From Fictibacillus arsenicus (GTDB taxonomy: Bacteria; Bacillota; Bacilli; Bacillales; Fictibacillaceae): a stretch of 64,000 nt of DNA. Made by a program: the position numbers and the translations under genes. How positions within the stretch are numbered: position 1 is the first letter of the stretch; each line of letters begins with the position of its first letter. The stretch lies in the NCBI RefSeq assembly GCF_001999465.1, contig NZ_MQMF01000002.1, forward strand, positions 496,001 through 560,000, in the 5' to 3' direction. The notes beneath the pieces were generated by a model. The model ran no database searches, had not been told where the DNA came from, and saw nothing but the letters and a program-made list of their open reading frames with translations. Positions 33,377 through 41,591 of the stretch are shown piece by piece.

Positions 33377-33940
33377 AACATTTACTTTAGCTAATAATTT
33401 TTTAATGATATCAAGACTGACTTCTTCCCAAAGTGCGTGGTCTGTCGTGAAAAGTGTTGATATCTTTTCAGCAAAAAGCTTAAATGCTTTTTCATAGCGC
33501 GGATCGTCTTTTGCAGGAAGCTTCCTTTTGCGTTCCTCTACCAGTTGCTGTAATTTCGGAGCACGCGGTCCCCACTTCACAATTTCCTTACCCTTTTCAT
33601 CTATAAAGATAATGATTGGAATAGACTTGGCTTTATTGGTAAGGTATCGATCCATCAGTTCTGGATTCTTATCACGCTGAATAAAACGGACATCAATGAG
33701 TGCTTCGTCCGCCATTCGCATAAAAACAGGGAGATTCAACATCGCGTCACCGCACCAATCTTCGGTGATCACAATTGCTCTTAACCGGCTTTTTTGCATG
33801 CCTTGCAGCGCATCTTTCATCGGATCTGGAAGTACGAATGCATTATAGATTGATAGCAAGTTCTCTTTGTGTGTATTCATAGCATTTATATATGCATAGC
33901 GAGTCATGCCTTTTTCAAACCACTTATTGAGGTCAACCAT
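33365..33940 (-). CDS. thioredoxin-fold family protein
   Basis: The 191-residue protein has TEDWCGDAM (Cys63) at the thioredoxin active-site position, but the second Cys of CxxC is absent, replaced by Ala. IPIIIFID supplies the cis-Pro strand. This matches the thioredoxin_9-like group of Bacillus. A one-Cys site argues against disulfide reduction by the usual mechanism. AGGGAGGAAC precedes ATG 33940. Confidence 0.85.
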   Translation of the reverse strand: MVDLNKWFEKGMTRYAYINAMNTHKENLLSIYNAFVLPDPMKDALQGMQKSRLRAIVITEDWCGDAMLNLPVFMRMADEALIDVRFIQRDKNPELMDRYLTNKAKSIPIIIFIDEKGKEIVKWGPRAPKLQQLVEERKRKLPAKDDPRYEKAFKLFAEKISTLFTTDHALWEEVSLDIIKKLLAKVNVNSL

Positions 33941-34036
33941 TCTATGTTCCTCCCTGTTCTTTATCTACTCTTATTGTAACCAAACAAGGGGGAGTTGTGG
34001 CAATGAAAACGCCTTAAATTTATTTATTTGGTTCTT

Positions 34037-34138
34037 TTACCCTGCTCGAAGTTTTTTCTGGAGTTGGGAAACAGCGAACAAAAGCAGGTATCTCTCACGC
34101 GGCGTTAACCGGAGCCAGTCCTTTACTTTGTATTTCAT
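34037..34138 (-). CDS. very small basic protein, 33 aa
   Basis: ATG 34138 lies 8-9 bp after AAAGGTGG and opens a 33-codon frame reading VKDWLRLTPRERYLLLFAVS. It ends just after SQLQKKLRAG. The product is amphipathic and basic. It lies alone in a 420-bp gap (33941-34359), which otherwise shows only upstream sequence of the cupin gene. Confidence 0.55.
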   Translation of the reverse strand: MKYKVKDWLRLTPRERYLLLFAVSQLQKKLRAG

Positions 34139-34359
34139 ACTGAATTCCACCTTTCAATTACATTTAAACCTTGTACTTCTTTTAATACCACTATTATTCA
34201 AAAAAGAAACTATATTAAACACATTACTTTTCGTCAAATAATGAGCTCTTTCGCAAGAATGCTTTCATTTTCATCTATATAAAAAATATTTTTAGAAAAG
34301 GTTTTCGTTTCTTTTTATAGAATAAAGGGAAAAGAATCGAAAAACGGGTGAGGTGTTAA

Positions 34360-34875
34360 GTGGATATGAAAATGTTGAGCGAAAATGTTAAAACGTTATT
34401 CTTTACGGATGATGGAAGTATTCCAAATCATCCTTCTTGGCCAGTTCTTTTGTACGTTGGTGAACTAAAAGAACCTCAGGATGCCCTGGATGTTTTTGAG
34501 GAGAACGGATGGACGAACGGTTGGAAGAATGGCGTGTTCGATTACCATCATTACCACAGCAACACACATGAAGTATTAGGGGTTATGAGCGGTGAAGCCG
34601 TACTATTATTAGGCGGCGAAGACGGTGTTTCCGTTACCGTTTCGAGGGGGGATGTTATCGTGTTGCCCGCAGGAACCGGTCATAAAATGATCGGCTGCAG
34701 CACCGATTTCAAAGTAGGAGGAGCCTATCCAGGCGGAATGGAACACAACCTGAAAAAAGGTGAGCCTAACGAACGTCCTGAAGTGCTCGATGAAATTATG
34801 CTAGTTCCATTGCCTGAAACGGATCCGCTGTTCGGAAAAGAAGGTCCTCTATTAGAGTTATGGAAAAGCAAATAA
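34360..34875 (+). CDS. cupin protein, YjlB-like
   Basis: 171 residues (169 if ATG 34366 is used) with FDYHHYHSNTHEVLGVMSG (~65-83), a metal-ligand cluster. VSRGDVIVLPAGTGHKM is the second cupin motif, and DFKVGGAYPGG follows. The arrangement matches B. subtilis YjlB as I remember it; function is unknown. GAGGTG lies 4 bp from GTG 34360 and 10 bp from ATG 34366, so the start is ambiguous. Confidence 0.85.
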   Translation: MDMKMLSENVKTLFFTDDGSIPNHPSWPVLLYVGELKEPQDALDVFEENGWTNGWKNGVFDYHHYHSNTHEVLGVMSGEAVLLLGGEDGVSVTVSRGDVIVLPAGTGHKMIGCSTDFKVGGAYPGGMEHNLKKGEPNERPEVLDEIMLVPLPETDPLFGKEGPLLELWKSK

Positions 34876-34877
34876 GA

Positions 34878-34916
34878 AAAAGGCGGCTCAAAATTATTTT
34901 GGGACCGCCTTTTTTA
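34878..34916 (+). terminator. Rho-independent terminator
   Basis: Stem AAAAGGCGG/CCGCCTTTT with inner CAAAA/TTTTG pairing and T6. Confidence 0.9.
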
Positions 34917-34963
34917 TGTTATCATAAAGTTAAAATTTACCAGGTTGAAGAAAGGAGTACATG

Positions 34964-35161
34964 ATGAAAGAAAACGTAAAAGGCGGCTTGTTCGCTTCCC
35001 TATTTGTTTTAATCGGATTTCCGATTATTTTTACTGTTAGTTCCATAGTGACCGAAGACTGGAGATACCTCATCTATAGCATTGGTCCGATCCTTACCGC
35101 TGGATTAACTAGTCTTATGTTTACTTTGCATCATATGAAAAAGAAATCTGAGATCCGCTGA
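34964..35161 (+). CDS. small two-helix membrane protein, 65 aa
   Basis: Two hydrophobic helices (~7-28 and ~37-58) and a basic tail (KKKSEIR). Two adjacent ATG codons exist (34961, 34964); the second is 6 bp from AAGGAG and is preferred. Its stop codon abuts that of the converging hydrolase gene with no terminator between them. No family recognised. Confidence 0.7.
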   Translation: MKENVKGGLFASLFVLIGFPIIFTVSSIVTEDWRYLIYSIGPILTAGLTSLMFTLHHMKKKSEIR

Positions 35162-36253
35162 TCAGATTTTCCACCACTTAGAACGAGGGTGTTCGTCATC
35201 TAGGGATATCGTTTCGCCGATCTGAGGGGTTGAAATCATCACATTATTCACATCCGCAGCTTTTACCACCCGTTCAACTGGATCTGTCCAGTCATGCAGT
35301 GATAATGTAAATGCCCCCCAGTGAATGGGTATCATCATCTTCCCTCTTACATCCAGATGTGCCTTTACAGTTTCTTCTGGCATCATATGGATCGCAGCCC
35401 ATTTTTCATGGTATTGACCACACTCCATCAAAGTTAAATCAAAAGGTCCATATTTTTCACCAATCTCTTTAAAATGCGGACCATATCCACTGTCACCGCT
35501 AAAATAGATTTTCGTCTCTTGGCCTTTAATAACCCAAGAACACCATAGCGTAGAGTTACGATTCGTTAAACTCCTGCCAGAAAAATGCCTTGCTGGTGTA
35601 CACACAAGAGTGAGACCCGCCGCGACAACTACATCCCACCAGTTACATTCTTGAATTCTCTCTTGCTCAACACCCCATCTCTTCAAATGATTGCTGACTC
35701 CGAGCGGAACAACGAATTGATTTACTTTACTCTTTAGCTTTTTTATAGTCCCATAATCAAGATGGTCGTAATGATCATGCGATAAAATAACCAGATCGAT
35801 TTGAGGCAGTTCATCAACTGAAAAAGGCAGTTCCTTGCTATACCGTTTGTTCCCAAACCATGGAATGGGCGACGGTGCTTTCCCGAACATCGGATCAAGA
35901 AGAATCCGTTTATTATCGATTTCCAGCAATAACGAAGAATGACCGAACCATGTCACCTTTGGTGTTTGGTTCTTATATTGTTTTGATAACTGAAGCGGTT
36001 CTATTGGAATCGGCCGATTGGGCTGTCTTTTCGGATTTCCTTTTAGGAATTCTTTTAATACAGGCAGCATAGATCGAAAATCCGTAGTCATTTCGGTAGG
36101 AATTTGATTAACGAACGCACCGTTGGAATAATGTTCGAGTGAACTGTATTTTGTTATGACTTCTTTAGAGGGATTGCTTCCAAACACCGGGTGTAACGTG
36201 ATGAATAAGAACGCAATCAGTAGAACAACAGCTATTAGGAGTAAAGCAAGCAT
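35162..36253 (-). CDS. MBL-fold metal-dependent hydrolase, UlaG/NAPE-PLD-like
   Basis: The 363-residue protein has an N-terminal membrane helix (~1-20). Metal motif HDHYDHLDY (~175-183), GHSSLLLEI, FSGDSGYG and IPIHWGAF follow the layout of UlaG/NAPE-phospholipase-D-like hydrolases. The substrate is not known. ATG 36253 follows GAGAGGT; the frame runs on upstream through array C, which is an accident of its reading frame. Confidence 0.88.
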   Translation of the reverse strand: MLALLLIAVVLLIAFLFITLHPVFGSNPSKEVITKYSSLEHYSNGAFVNQIPTEMTTDFRSMLPVLKEFLKGNPKRQPNRPIPIEPLQLSKQYKNQTPKVTWFGHSSLLLEIDNKRILLDPMFGKAPSPIPWFGNKRYSKELPFSVDELPQIDLVILSHDHYDHLDYGTIKKLKSKVNQFVVPLGVSNHLKRWGVEQERIQECNWWDVVVAAGLTLVCTPARHFSGRSLTNRNSTLWCSWVIKGQETKIYFSGDSGYGPHFKEIGEKYGPFDLTLMECGQYHEKWAAIHMMPEETVKAHLDVRGKMMIPIHWGAFTLSLHDWTDPVERVVKAADVNNVMISTPQIGETISLDDEHPRSKWWKI

Positions 36254-36380
36254 ATTTACGACCTCTCTTAAAACAATGTAGTGTAAATATACTACTCCTT
36301 TTCTTTCGAGCGAAGCAACTTTTAAGCTGACTTGTCTAGTGGCAGTTATGAGTGGGTAGTGATGAAATTCGTCGAATTGT

Positions 36381-36482
36381 CGACTCGTGGATAAATGCCC
36401 AAAATTTTTGGATTGAAGGTCAAAATTTTTGGATTGAGTGGTAAAACTCGTGGATTCGCCCCAAAATTTTTGGATTCCCTCC
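36381..36482. repeat. intergenic 21-bp periodic array C (five units)
   Basis: GGAT recurs at 36389, 36410, 36431, 36452 and 36472 (spacings 21, 21, 21, 20). It is preceded alternately by ACTCGT or AAAATTTTT. The same core appears reversed at 48.1 kb (array E). It lies upstream of the UlaG-like gene. Confidence 0.75.
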
Positions 36483-36624
36483 TGTTTTGAGCCCTTATAA
36501 CGCCGAGCCCCCCCCGCCGTCTGCTGGTACGCACACTCCAAAACCTATTCTGAACAGTTTTTTTCAAAAACTGAACCATATTTTAATCGAAAACATCCTG
36601 TAGAACATTAATATCGGCTCCACA
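36483..36624. other. gene-free stretch with C8 homopolymer
   Basis: Between array C and the next terminator there is no coding frame with a start site. A C8 run (36508-36515) in a GC-rich patch is the only notable feature. Confidence 0.5.
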
Positions 36625-36678
36625 CAGCAAAAAAGCTGATCTATTCCGGACGGCTTCTTGCCCAGAAGATCAGCTTTT
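36625..36678 (-). terminator. terminator of the ispA operon
   Basis: Perfect 12-bp stem AAAAGCTGATCT/AGATCAGCTTTT with a 24-nt loop, 16 bp past the stop of the 36694 gene. Confidence 0.8.
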
Positions 36679-36693
36679 GTTCCAATTATTCAT

Positions 36694-36864
36694 TTAAGCA
36701 CTTTCCTTCTCTTTTTTCTTGGCGTTTTTTTTACGTTTTCGTTTCTTTTTCTTTTCGAGCTCTTCTTTCTTTGCCAGCAATTTTGCACGTCTTCTCATCT
36801 CTTCATAGATTTTCACAACCAGCATTGCAAAACTGATGAGAAGCGCCAATATTTTATACGCCAT
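36694..36864 (-). CDS. small membrane protein with Lys-rich tail, 56 aa
   Basis: ATG 36864 is followed by one membrane helix (YKILALLISFAMLVVKIY). A strongly basic tail of about 35 residues then contains runs of Lys and Arg. TTGGAGA, and AAAGGGGTG further up, precede the start. It begins 39 bp after the ispA stop and before the terminator, so it is likely co-transcribed. Such a tail could bind nucleic acid or acidic lipids; function unknown. Confidence 0.7.
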   Translation of the reverse strand: MAYKILALLISFAMLVVKIYEEMRRRAKLLAKKEELEKKKKRKRKKNAKKKEKESA

Positions 36865-36902
36865 TCTCCAACACCCCTTTCTTCCGAAGAAGCGGGCTTA
36901 TA

Positions 36903-37904
36903 TCATGAATCTGGATCTTTGGCTGCTGCCGTTTCCATCGGAATTCTCATTGCTCGATAGGTATCCTTATCACACACCGCTTTTTCCTGTGCGTTTAAGA
37001 CAAGCAATCCGTTTCCTTCTGCCTTTTTCGTCAACCCGATACTTAATGTGTTTTTAACGAGCTGAGCGTAAACTTCTGCTTCAGAGAGCTCGCGACCAAA
37101 CAGTTTTTCCTCCCGTTCGATCAGTAATGCTGCTGCACCTGAAACATGAGGTGTTGCCATGGAAGTTCCAGACAGCTTGGCATATTTATTTCCAGGATAG
37201 GTTGAGATCACATCAACTCCTGGTGCTACGAGATCAATTTCATCATTAGTATTTGAAAAAGGAGCCAGCTTCATATTGGCATCTACTGCCCCAACTTGTA
37301 CCACTTCTTTATAAGCTCCTGGAAAAGCATGTTCGTTTGTATCTTCTTTGTTGTCCCCCTCATTTCCAGCCGCACAGACTACTAGAACATCTTCCAAAAC
37401 TGCTCTTTGAATCGATTCGTGAAGTTCAGGAACATCATTCGGTCCACCGAGTGACATCGAGATTACGCGCACTCTCTCCCCGTTCTCGCCTCTCCATTTT
37501 ACCGAATAATCGATCGCATCGATGATCCCTTGATACGTTCCGCTTCCATCTTTACCGAGTACCCGGCAAATCAGCAGCTTCACGTCCGGTGCAACACCTG
37601 CAACACCTGCGTTATTTAGCGTTGCCGCTATTGTACCTGCAACATGTGTTCCATGGTAATGCGCATCCGTATAATCGTCTTCTTCTCCTTCTACGAAATT
37701 CCGACCGCCTGCGATTCGATTCGCGAGTTCGGGATGACTTGTGTCACAGCCTGTATCGAGAACAGACACCACAACACTTTGTCCTTTTTCACCTTCACGC
37801 CAAAAAGCAGGAGCGTTGATCATTTCAACACCGTATGGAATTTCCTCTTTCGATGTTTCCATTACATCTTCCAATACAAAGGGAATTAAACGAATTTCAC
37901 TCAT
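36903..37904 (-). CDS. ispA: intracellular serine protease (subtilisin family S8)
   Basis: The 333-residue protein has no signal peptide. Its short N-terminal extension carries LIPF, the inhibitory motif of Bacillus intracellular subtilisins. The catalytic triad is Asp50 (VLDTGCD), His84 (YHGTHVAG) and Ser248 (SGTSMATPH), with oxyanion Asn181. It degrades cytoplasmic protein in stationary phase or sporulation. AAAGGAGGTAAGG precedes ATG. A 56-aa basic membrane protein follows in the same transcript. Confidence 0.93.
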   Translation of the reverse strand: MSEIRLIPFVLEDVMETSKEEIPYGVEMINAPAFWREGEKGQSVVVSVLDTGCDTSHPELANRIAGGRNFVEGEEDDYTDAHYHGTHVAGTIAATLNNAGVAGVAPDVKLLICRVLGKDGSGTYQGIIDAIDYSVKWRGENGERVRVISMSLGGPNDVPELHESIQRAVLEDVLVVCAAGNEGDNKEDTNEHAFPGAYKEVVQVGAVDANMKLAPFSNTNDEIDLVAPGVDVISTYPGNKYAKLSGTSMATPHVSGAAALLIEREEKLFGRELSEAEVYAQLVKNTLSIGLTKKAEGNGLLVLNAQEKAVCDKDTYRAMRIPMETAAAKDPDS

Positions 37905-38234
37905 GATCCTTACCTCCTTTTAATAAGAAAGATTAGTGAATCATTTGGAATTACTAGGGCTGTAAAAATTCATGTCAGACTTGCTGGTTGATGAAACTTT
38001 CGAAGATGATGGGAACCTCCTTTCTTTTAGTGTAAGAAAAAAAGAATAAAGATTCTCGCTGAGGGTACTATTATAACTATTCTAACAAACTGTTAAAGAT
38101 TTCCACAAGACCTGTTTTAAAAATAAGGAATTATGTCTACATCGACAATTTATGCAAATGGAATATAAGCATTCATTCTTAGCATCTCCTTATGTTTCGA
38201 CATTTTTTACTAGTCTTTTAAAACTATTATAACA
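37905..38234. other. upstream region of ispA, no gene
   Basis: A minus-strand TATAAT (complement of 38070-38075) is the best -10 candidate for ispA, but no good -35 is paired with it. An AAAGGAGG on the minus strand near 38016 is not followed by a usable start codon. Confidence 0.45.
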
Positions 38235-38276
38235 AAAGGAACTCTCAAGTCTGGATCGGCGTCCGTTCTTGAGAGT
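38235..38276. terminator. terminator past the secreted subtilisin gene
   Basis: Stem ACTCTCAAG/CTTGAGAGT with an 18-nt loop; TTTTG follows on the minus strand and CTTTTT on the plus strand. Confidence 0.7.
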
Positions 38277-38302
38277 CTTTTTACTAGACTATTTTCTATA
38301 GA

Positions 38303-39463
38303 TTAGTAGCGAACAGCATCAGCTGCGTTTACACGTCCTTTAGAGTAGTAAGAACCTGTTCCAGATGTGTAATCAGCTGTGTTCTCGATCGCTGCACGAA
38401 TGTTGGATGCACTGCGTCCCTGTGAAGCTAGTAATCCAGCAATACCTGCTACTAGAGGACATGCCATTGAAGTACCAGACATGTAAGCATATCCGCCGTT
38501 ACGAACAGTGGATGCAATGTCTACTCCTGGAGCTGCTACATCAACCCAAGATCCGTAGTTAGAGAAAGAAGCTTTAAGATCGTTGCGGTCAGTAGCTGCT
38601 ACAGCGATCGCGTTGGAATAATAAGCCGGGTAGCTTGGAGCAGATGTGCTTTCATTTCCTGCTGCAGCAACAACAACTACACCTTTAGATGCTGCATAGT
38701 TTACAGCGTTTTGAAGTGAAGTCGCTCCACTTGGTCCGCCAAGGCTCAATGAAACTACTTTTACACCGTTATCAACAGCATGGTAGATTCCGTTTGCTAC
38801 ATCATCTAAAGATCCGCTTCCGTTTGCATCAAGAACGCGCACTGCATAAATGTAAACGTTTGGCGCCATCCCAGCAATACCGCGAGAGTTGTTTGTTGTA
38901 GCAGCTGCGATACCTGCTGCGTGTGTTCCGTGATTGTTCAGATCCATTGGATCCCAATCGTTATCAACGTAGTCATAACCCTTGATAACTCCGCCCGCTA
39001 AGTCTGGGTGGTTGTAGTCAACACCCGTATCGATGATAGCTACTTTTACTGACGAAGATCCACGAGTAATATCCCAAGCTGATTGTGCACTGACTTTTTG
39101 AGGTGCCCATTGTACACCATTTGAGAAGTACGTGTCGTTCGGTGTCCAAGAAGCATGGTATGTATAGTTCGGTTCCGCGTACTCTACATCTCCGCTCTTT
39201 TCATATTCTGCGATAGCTTCTTCCACTGTTCCTTCTTTAACTTTGATTACGTGGAATTTTGGTCCTTTTTCTTTCACTTCATCATTTGCTTTAACTGCTA
39301 ATGACTTTGCCTTGAAGTCTGAAACACCATCTTTAAATTTTACGATAATTTCTTGAGGAGTTACATTCGCCTTTACCTCGGTACTTTTCGCCGCTGAAGC
39401 CGGTGATGTAAGAGATACAACTAATGGTAATACTGCTGCCATAGTGGCAATCTTCTTAAACAT
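38303..39463 (-). CDS. secreted subtilisin-like serine protease (thermitase-like)
   Basis: The 386-residue precursor has a signal peptide (~1-24), an inhibitor-I9 propeptide (~35-103) and an S8 domain. Asp145, His178, Asn270 and Ser332 form the active site. The Ser loop is SGTSMACPLVAG rather than the usual ATPHVAG, as in some thermitase-like enzymes. It should be an exported digestive protease. AAGGAGTG precedes ATG 39463. Confidence 0.93.
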   Translation of the reverse strand: MFKKIATMAAVLPLVVSLTSPASAAKSTEVKANVTPQEIIVKFKDGVSDFKAKSLAVKANDEVKEKGPKFHVIKVKEGTVEEAIAEYEKSGDVEYAEPNYTYHASWTPNDTYFSNGVQWAPQKVSAQSAWDITRGSSSVKVAIIDTGVDYNHPDLAGGVIKGYDYVDNDWDPMDLNNHGTHAAGIAAATTNNSRGIAGMAPNVYIYAVRVLDANGSGSLDDVANGIYHAVDNGVKVVSLSLGGPSGATSLQNAVNYAASKGVVVVAAAGNESTSAPSYPAYYSNAIAVAATDRNDLKASFSNYGSWVDVAAPGVDIASTVRNGGYAYMSGTSMACPLVAGIAGLLASQGRSASNIRAAIENTADYTSGTGSYYSKGRVNAADAVRY

Positions 39464-39489
39464 TTACTTCACTCCTTAAAATTTATTTG

Positions 39490-39558
39490 TTGTCGACAAT
39501 TTCTAATATAGGGGTGAAATAACTGAAAATAAAGAAAAATTTTACTATTCTAGTAAAA
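39490..39558 (-). promoter_or_regulatory. control region of the secreted protease: -10 box and two palindromes
   Basis: Minus-strand TATATT (complement of 39505-39510) is a -10 candidate. A perfect 10-bp palindrome TTGTCGACAA (39490-39499) lies in the leader. TTTTACTA-ttc-TAGTAAAA (39540-39558) lies about 30-50 bp upstream of the -10 box. The second could be an operator; the regulator is unknown. Confidence 0.45.
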
Positions 39559-39786
39559 ACAAATAGATACTACTAATTTTTAAAAGTTTTTACTTAAAAT
39601 GGGCAAAAAGTCATTGTAATTCCTTCTCATTTTTTGAATCTTTTTACATAGAGACGTAGAATATACCTAGATCGAAACCCTGTATTTTCAACTTGAAAGT
39701 GCGACCCCAGTTTTCATTTAATAGTTTTTTACATCGGGCAAAGGGTTTAAATCTCATGATTAGAGGTATACCTAAAGGAGAGTCTA

Positions 39787-39813
39787 ATGTTTTGGAGGGA
39801 TGTAATATGTTAA
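39787..39813 (+). CDS. candidate leader peptide MFWRDVIC overlapping the peroxiredoxin start
   Basis: ATG 39787 lies 7 bp after AAAGGAG and opens an 8-codon frame whose TAA (39811-39813) overlaps the peroxiredoxin start region ATGTTAA. The peptide spans the peroxiredoxin ribosome-binding site and ends in Cys. Translational coupling is inference. Confidence 0.4.
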   Translation: MFWRDVIC

Positions 39814-40304
39814 AGACAGGCGATAGGGCACCAGATTTCACTCTAAAAAGCGAAACTGGAGAATCGTTTTCTTTTTATCAGCACCTAGAGAAGGATGATC
39901 GTTTCCATTTGCTCGTTTTCTTTCGGGGGGAATGGTGTCCGGTTTGCAACGATCAGTTAAAAGAGCTTGAACAGAACATAGACACCTTTAATGAATTAAA
40001 CACACACATACTCGCGATTTCGACCGATGATATGGAGAACCTGAATAAAATGAAGGAAACTCACTCTCTTTCATTTCCTATATTTAGTGATCCTGAAAGA
40101 GTTGCTGCAGAACCCTATGGTGTTCAATTTCATAATGGACAGCTGTATGAAGATCACGGCGAGCATGGAGAACCAGCAATCTTTTTAATCGATGACCAAA
40201 AACGTGTGCTGTATTTTGATATACAGACTGGACCATTTGGCCGTCCGACAGCAGAGGATTTGAGAAAGACGATCAAATATATCAAGAAAACTTTGCAGAA
40301 ATAA
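39807..40304 (+). CDS. peroxiredoxin (AhpC/TSA, thiol-specific antioxidant) family
   Basis: The 165-residue protein has GEWCPVC with peroxidatic Cys44 and Cys47 in a BCP/PrxQ-like arrangement, FSDPERVAAEPYGV, and a C-terminal helix. It reduces peroxides using thioredoxin-like donors. ATG 39807 follows TTGGAGGG; the longer frame from 39693 has no site. It is monocistronic, apart from the possible leader peptide, with a strong terminator. Confidence 0.9.
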   Translation: MLKTGDRAPDFTLKSETGESFSFYQHLEKDDRFHLLVFFRGEWCPVCNDQLKELEQNIDTFNELNTHILAISTDDMENLNKMKETHSLSFPIFSDPERVAAEPYGVQFHNGQLYEDHGEHGEPAIFLIDDQKRVLYFDIQTGPFGRPTAEDLRKTIKYIKKTLQK

Positions 40305-40305
40305 T

Positions 40306-40346
40306 AAAAACGGAGTGAAGGCGAATCTGCCTTACTCCGTTTTTTG
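40306..40346 (+). terminator. Rho-independent terminator
   Basis: Stem AAAAACGGAGTGAAGGC/GCCTTACTCCGTTTTT (one mismatch) with a 6-nt loop. Confidence 0.93.
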
Positions 40347-40384
40347 TTTGTGGAATTGCTGTATATGGAAATATAAAACAAATT

Positions 40385-40483
40385 ATGTGATGAAGGTTAA
40401 TTTTTATATGATGAGGAGCGTTTTTTATGTGATTATCTTAACTTTCTATGAGACCTTCTCCACTTTTTATGTGATTATTCCCC
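40385..40483. repeat. intergenic 21-bp periodic array D (five units)
   Basis: The core TTTTTATGTGATTAT or a variant recurs with ATGTGAT-like heptamers at 40385, 40406, 40427, 40448 and 40469, an exact 21-bp period. It lies between the peroxiredoxin terminator and the converging thioesterase gene. Confidence 0.7.
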
Positions 40484-40486
40484 TTG

Positions 40487-40936
40487 CTACTCTTCCCCGC
40501 CTACAAAATAGTCATTCTTCCTGTAGGACAGTGCACTCAAATGAGCAACTATCTCTTTTTCGTTCTCAACCGTCACTTCGTACCAGGAAGTGCGGTGGTT
40601 CCGCTTGATTTCTGAAGCTTTTGCCGTTATTTTGTCTCCTTTTTGACAGGCTGCTAAATAACCAATATTCACCGACAGCCCTACCGAAGTTTTTCCATAT
40701 GAATTACATGCTACTGCAAACACAAAATCGGCGATCGCAAAAAGCACTGCTCCATGCGCTGTACCGTGTGCGTTCAGCATGTTCTCCGTTACCATCATCT
40801 CAGCTTCCGCAGTTCCTGGTCCCATCTCTGTAAGTTCAATCCCGAGCCACTGGGCAAACGTGTCCTGATTCAGTTTTTCTCGGATTTCCTCAGCATATTG
40901 ATAATGGACCTCTTTATCGTCTCGTTTTATTATCAT
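40487..40936 (-). CDS. PaaI family hotdog-fold thioesterase
   Basis: The 149-residue protein has NAHGTAHGAVLFAIADFVFAVA, the PaaI active-site helix, and a hotdog strand pattern through NIGYLAACQKGDKITAKA. PaaI-type enzymes hydrolyse aryl- or acyl-CoA esters; the substrate is not known. ATG 40936 follows AGAGGTGATCC; the GTG at 40945 lies within that site. Confidence 0.9.
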   Translation of the reverse strand: MIIKRDDKEVHYQYAEEIREKLNQDTFAQWLGIELTEMGPGTAEAEMMVTENMLNAHGTAHGAVLFAIADFVFAVACNSYGKTSVGLSVNIGYLAACQKGDKITAKASEIKRNHRTSWYEVTVENEKEIVAHLSALSYRKNDYFVGGEE

Positions 40937-41073
40937 CTGGATCACCTCTTCTTAATGATTCTTTTTCTCCTCTATAATCCCCTTCTTAAATTTATTCGAG
41001 CTTAACACTTCACATATCGACCGAATACACTTACACTATAATAACTAAACCTATAAGAAAGGTCGGAATTATT

Positions 41074-41502
41074 ATGACAAAAAGTCCTACTTCTATCCCT
41101 AGACCTTTAGTCCGCACGAATCAATGGTTCATTTTTTTATCAGTTACAGCCACATGGCTCACCGGTCAAGCTTGGATTCTATTATTGCCGCTTATCGCAG
41201 GATTACTTGGAATGTTCTTTAACTTTAATCCGGTGATGAGGGTTGCAGCATTATTTTTGAAAAAGAAACCATCTGAATATATTCCTGAAGATAAAGATCA
41301 GCAGCAGTTTAACCAGCTTATCGCCATTTCGCTATTAGCTCTAGGATTCATCTCATACACACTGAATTGGACTGGGCTTGCTTTAGCAGCAACTGCAATG
41401 GTAGCAGCAGCTTCATTCATCGCTATTTTAGGATTTTGCGTTGGCTGCTTTATCCGCTTCAGATGGCAGCAGTATCGGTATCAGAAAACACAAAATCAAT
41501 AG
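41074..41502 (+). CDS. DUF4395 family membrane protein
   Basis: 142 residues with four hydrophobic helices and the terminal GFCVGCFIRFRW segment that marks DUF4395. Its N-terminus IPRPLVRTNQWF is also typical. The paired Cys near the C-terminus may be functional. GAAAGGTCGG precedes ATG. Role unknown; a strong terminator follows. Confidence 0.8.
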   Translation: MTKSPTSIPRPLVRTNQWFIFLSVTATWLTGQAWILLLPLIAGLLGMFFNFNPVMRVAALFLKKKPSEYIPEDKDQQQFNQLIAISLLALGFISYTLNWTGLALAATAMVAAASFIAILGFCVGCFIRFRWQQYRYQKTQNQ

Positions 41503-41510
41503 CTTGTATG

Positions 41511-41539
41511 AAGACTCCTTTGATAGGAGTCTTTTTTAA
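41511..41539 (+). terminator. Rho-independent terminator
   Basis: Stem AAGACTCCT/AGGAGTCTT with a 5-nt loop and T6. Confidence 0.9.
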
Positions 41540-41591
41540 AAGGAATTTATTGTATAAAAATGGAATCTAATAAACAAAGGGAGTGAACGTG

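Noticed and set aside
33906-34241. Plus-strand 111-codon frame
   Set aside because: It overlaps the thioredoxin-like gene and the 33-aa gene on the other strand and has no start signals.
36508-36515. C8 run as a phase-variable tract
   Set aside because: It lies in non-coding DNA away from promoters.
36254-36541. N-terminal extension of the UlaG-like hydrolase reading heptad-like repeats
   Set aside because: The frame only passes through array C; the true start with ribosome-binding site and membrane helix is at 36253.
38008-38024. Strong AAAGGAGG on the minus strand upstream of ispA
   Set aside because: No ATG, GTG or TTG lies at a usable distance and the following frame ends after 11 codons.
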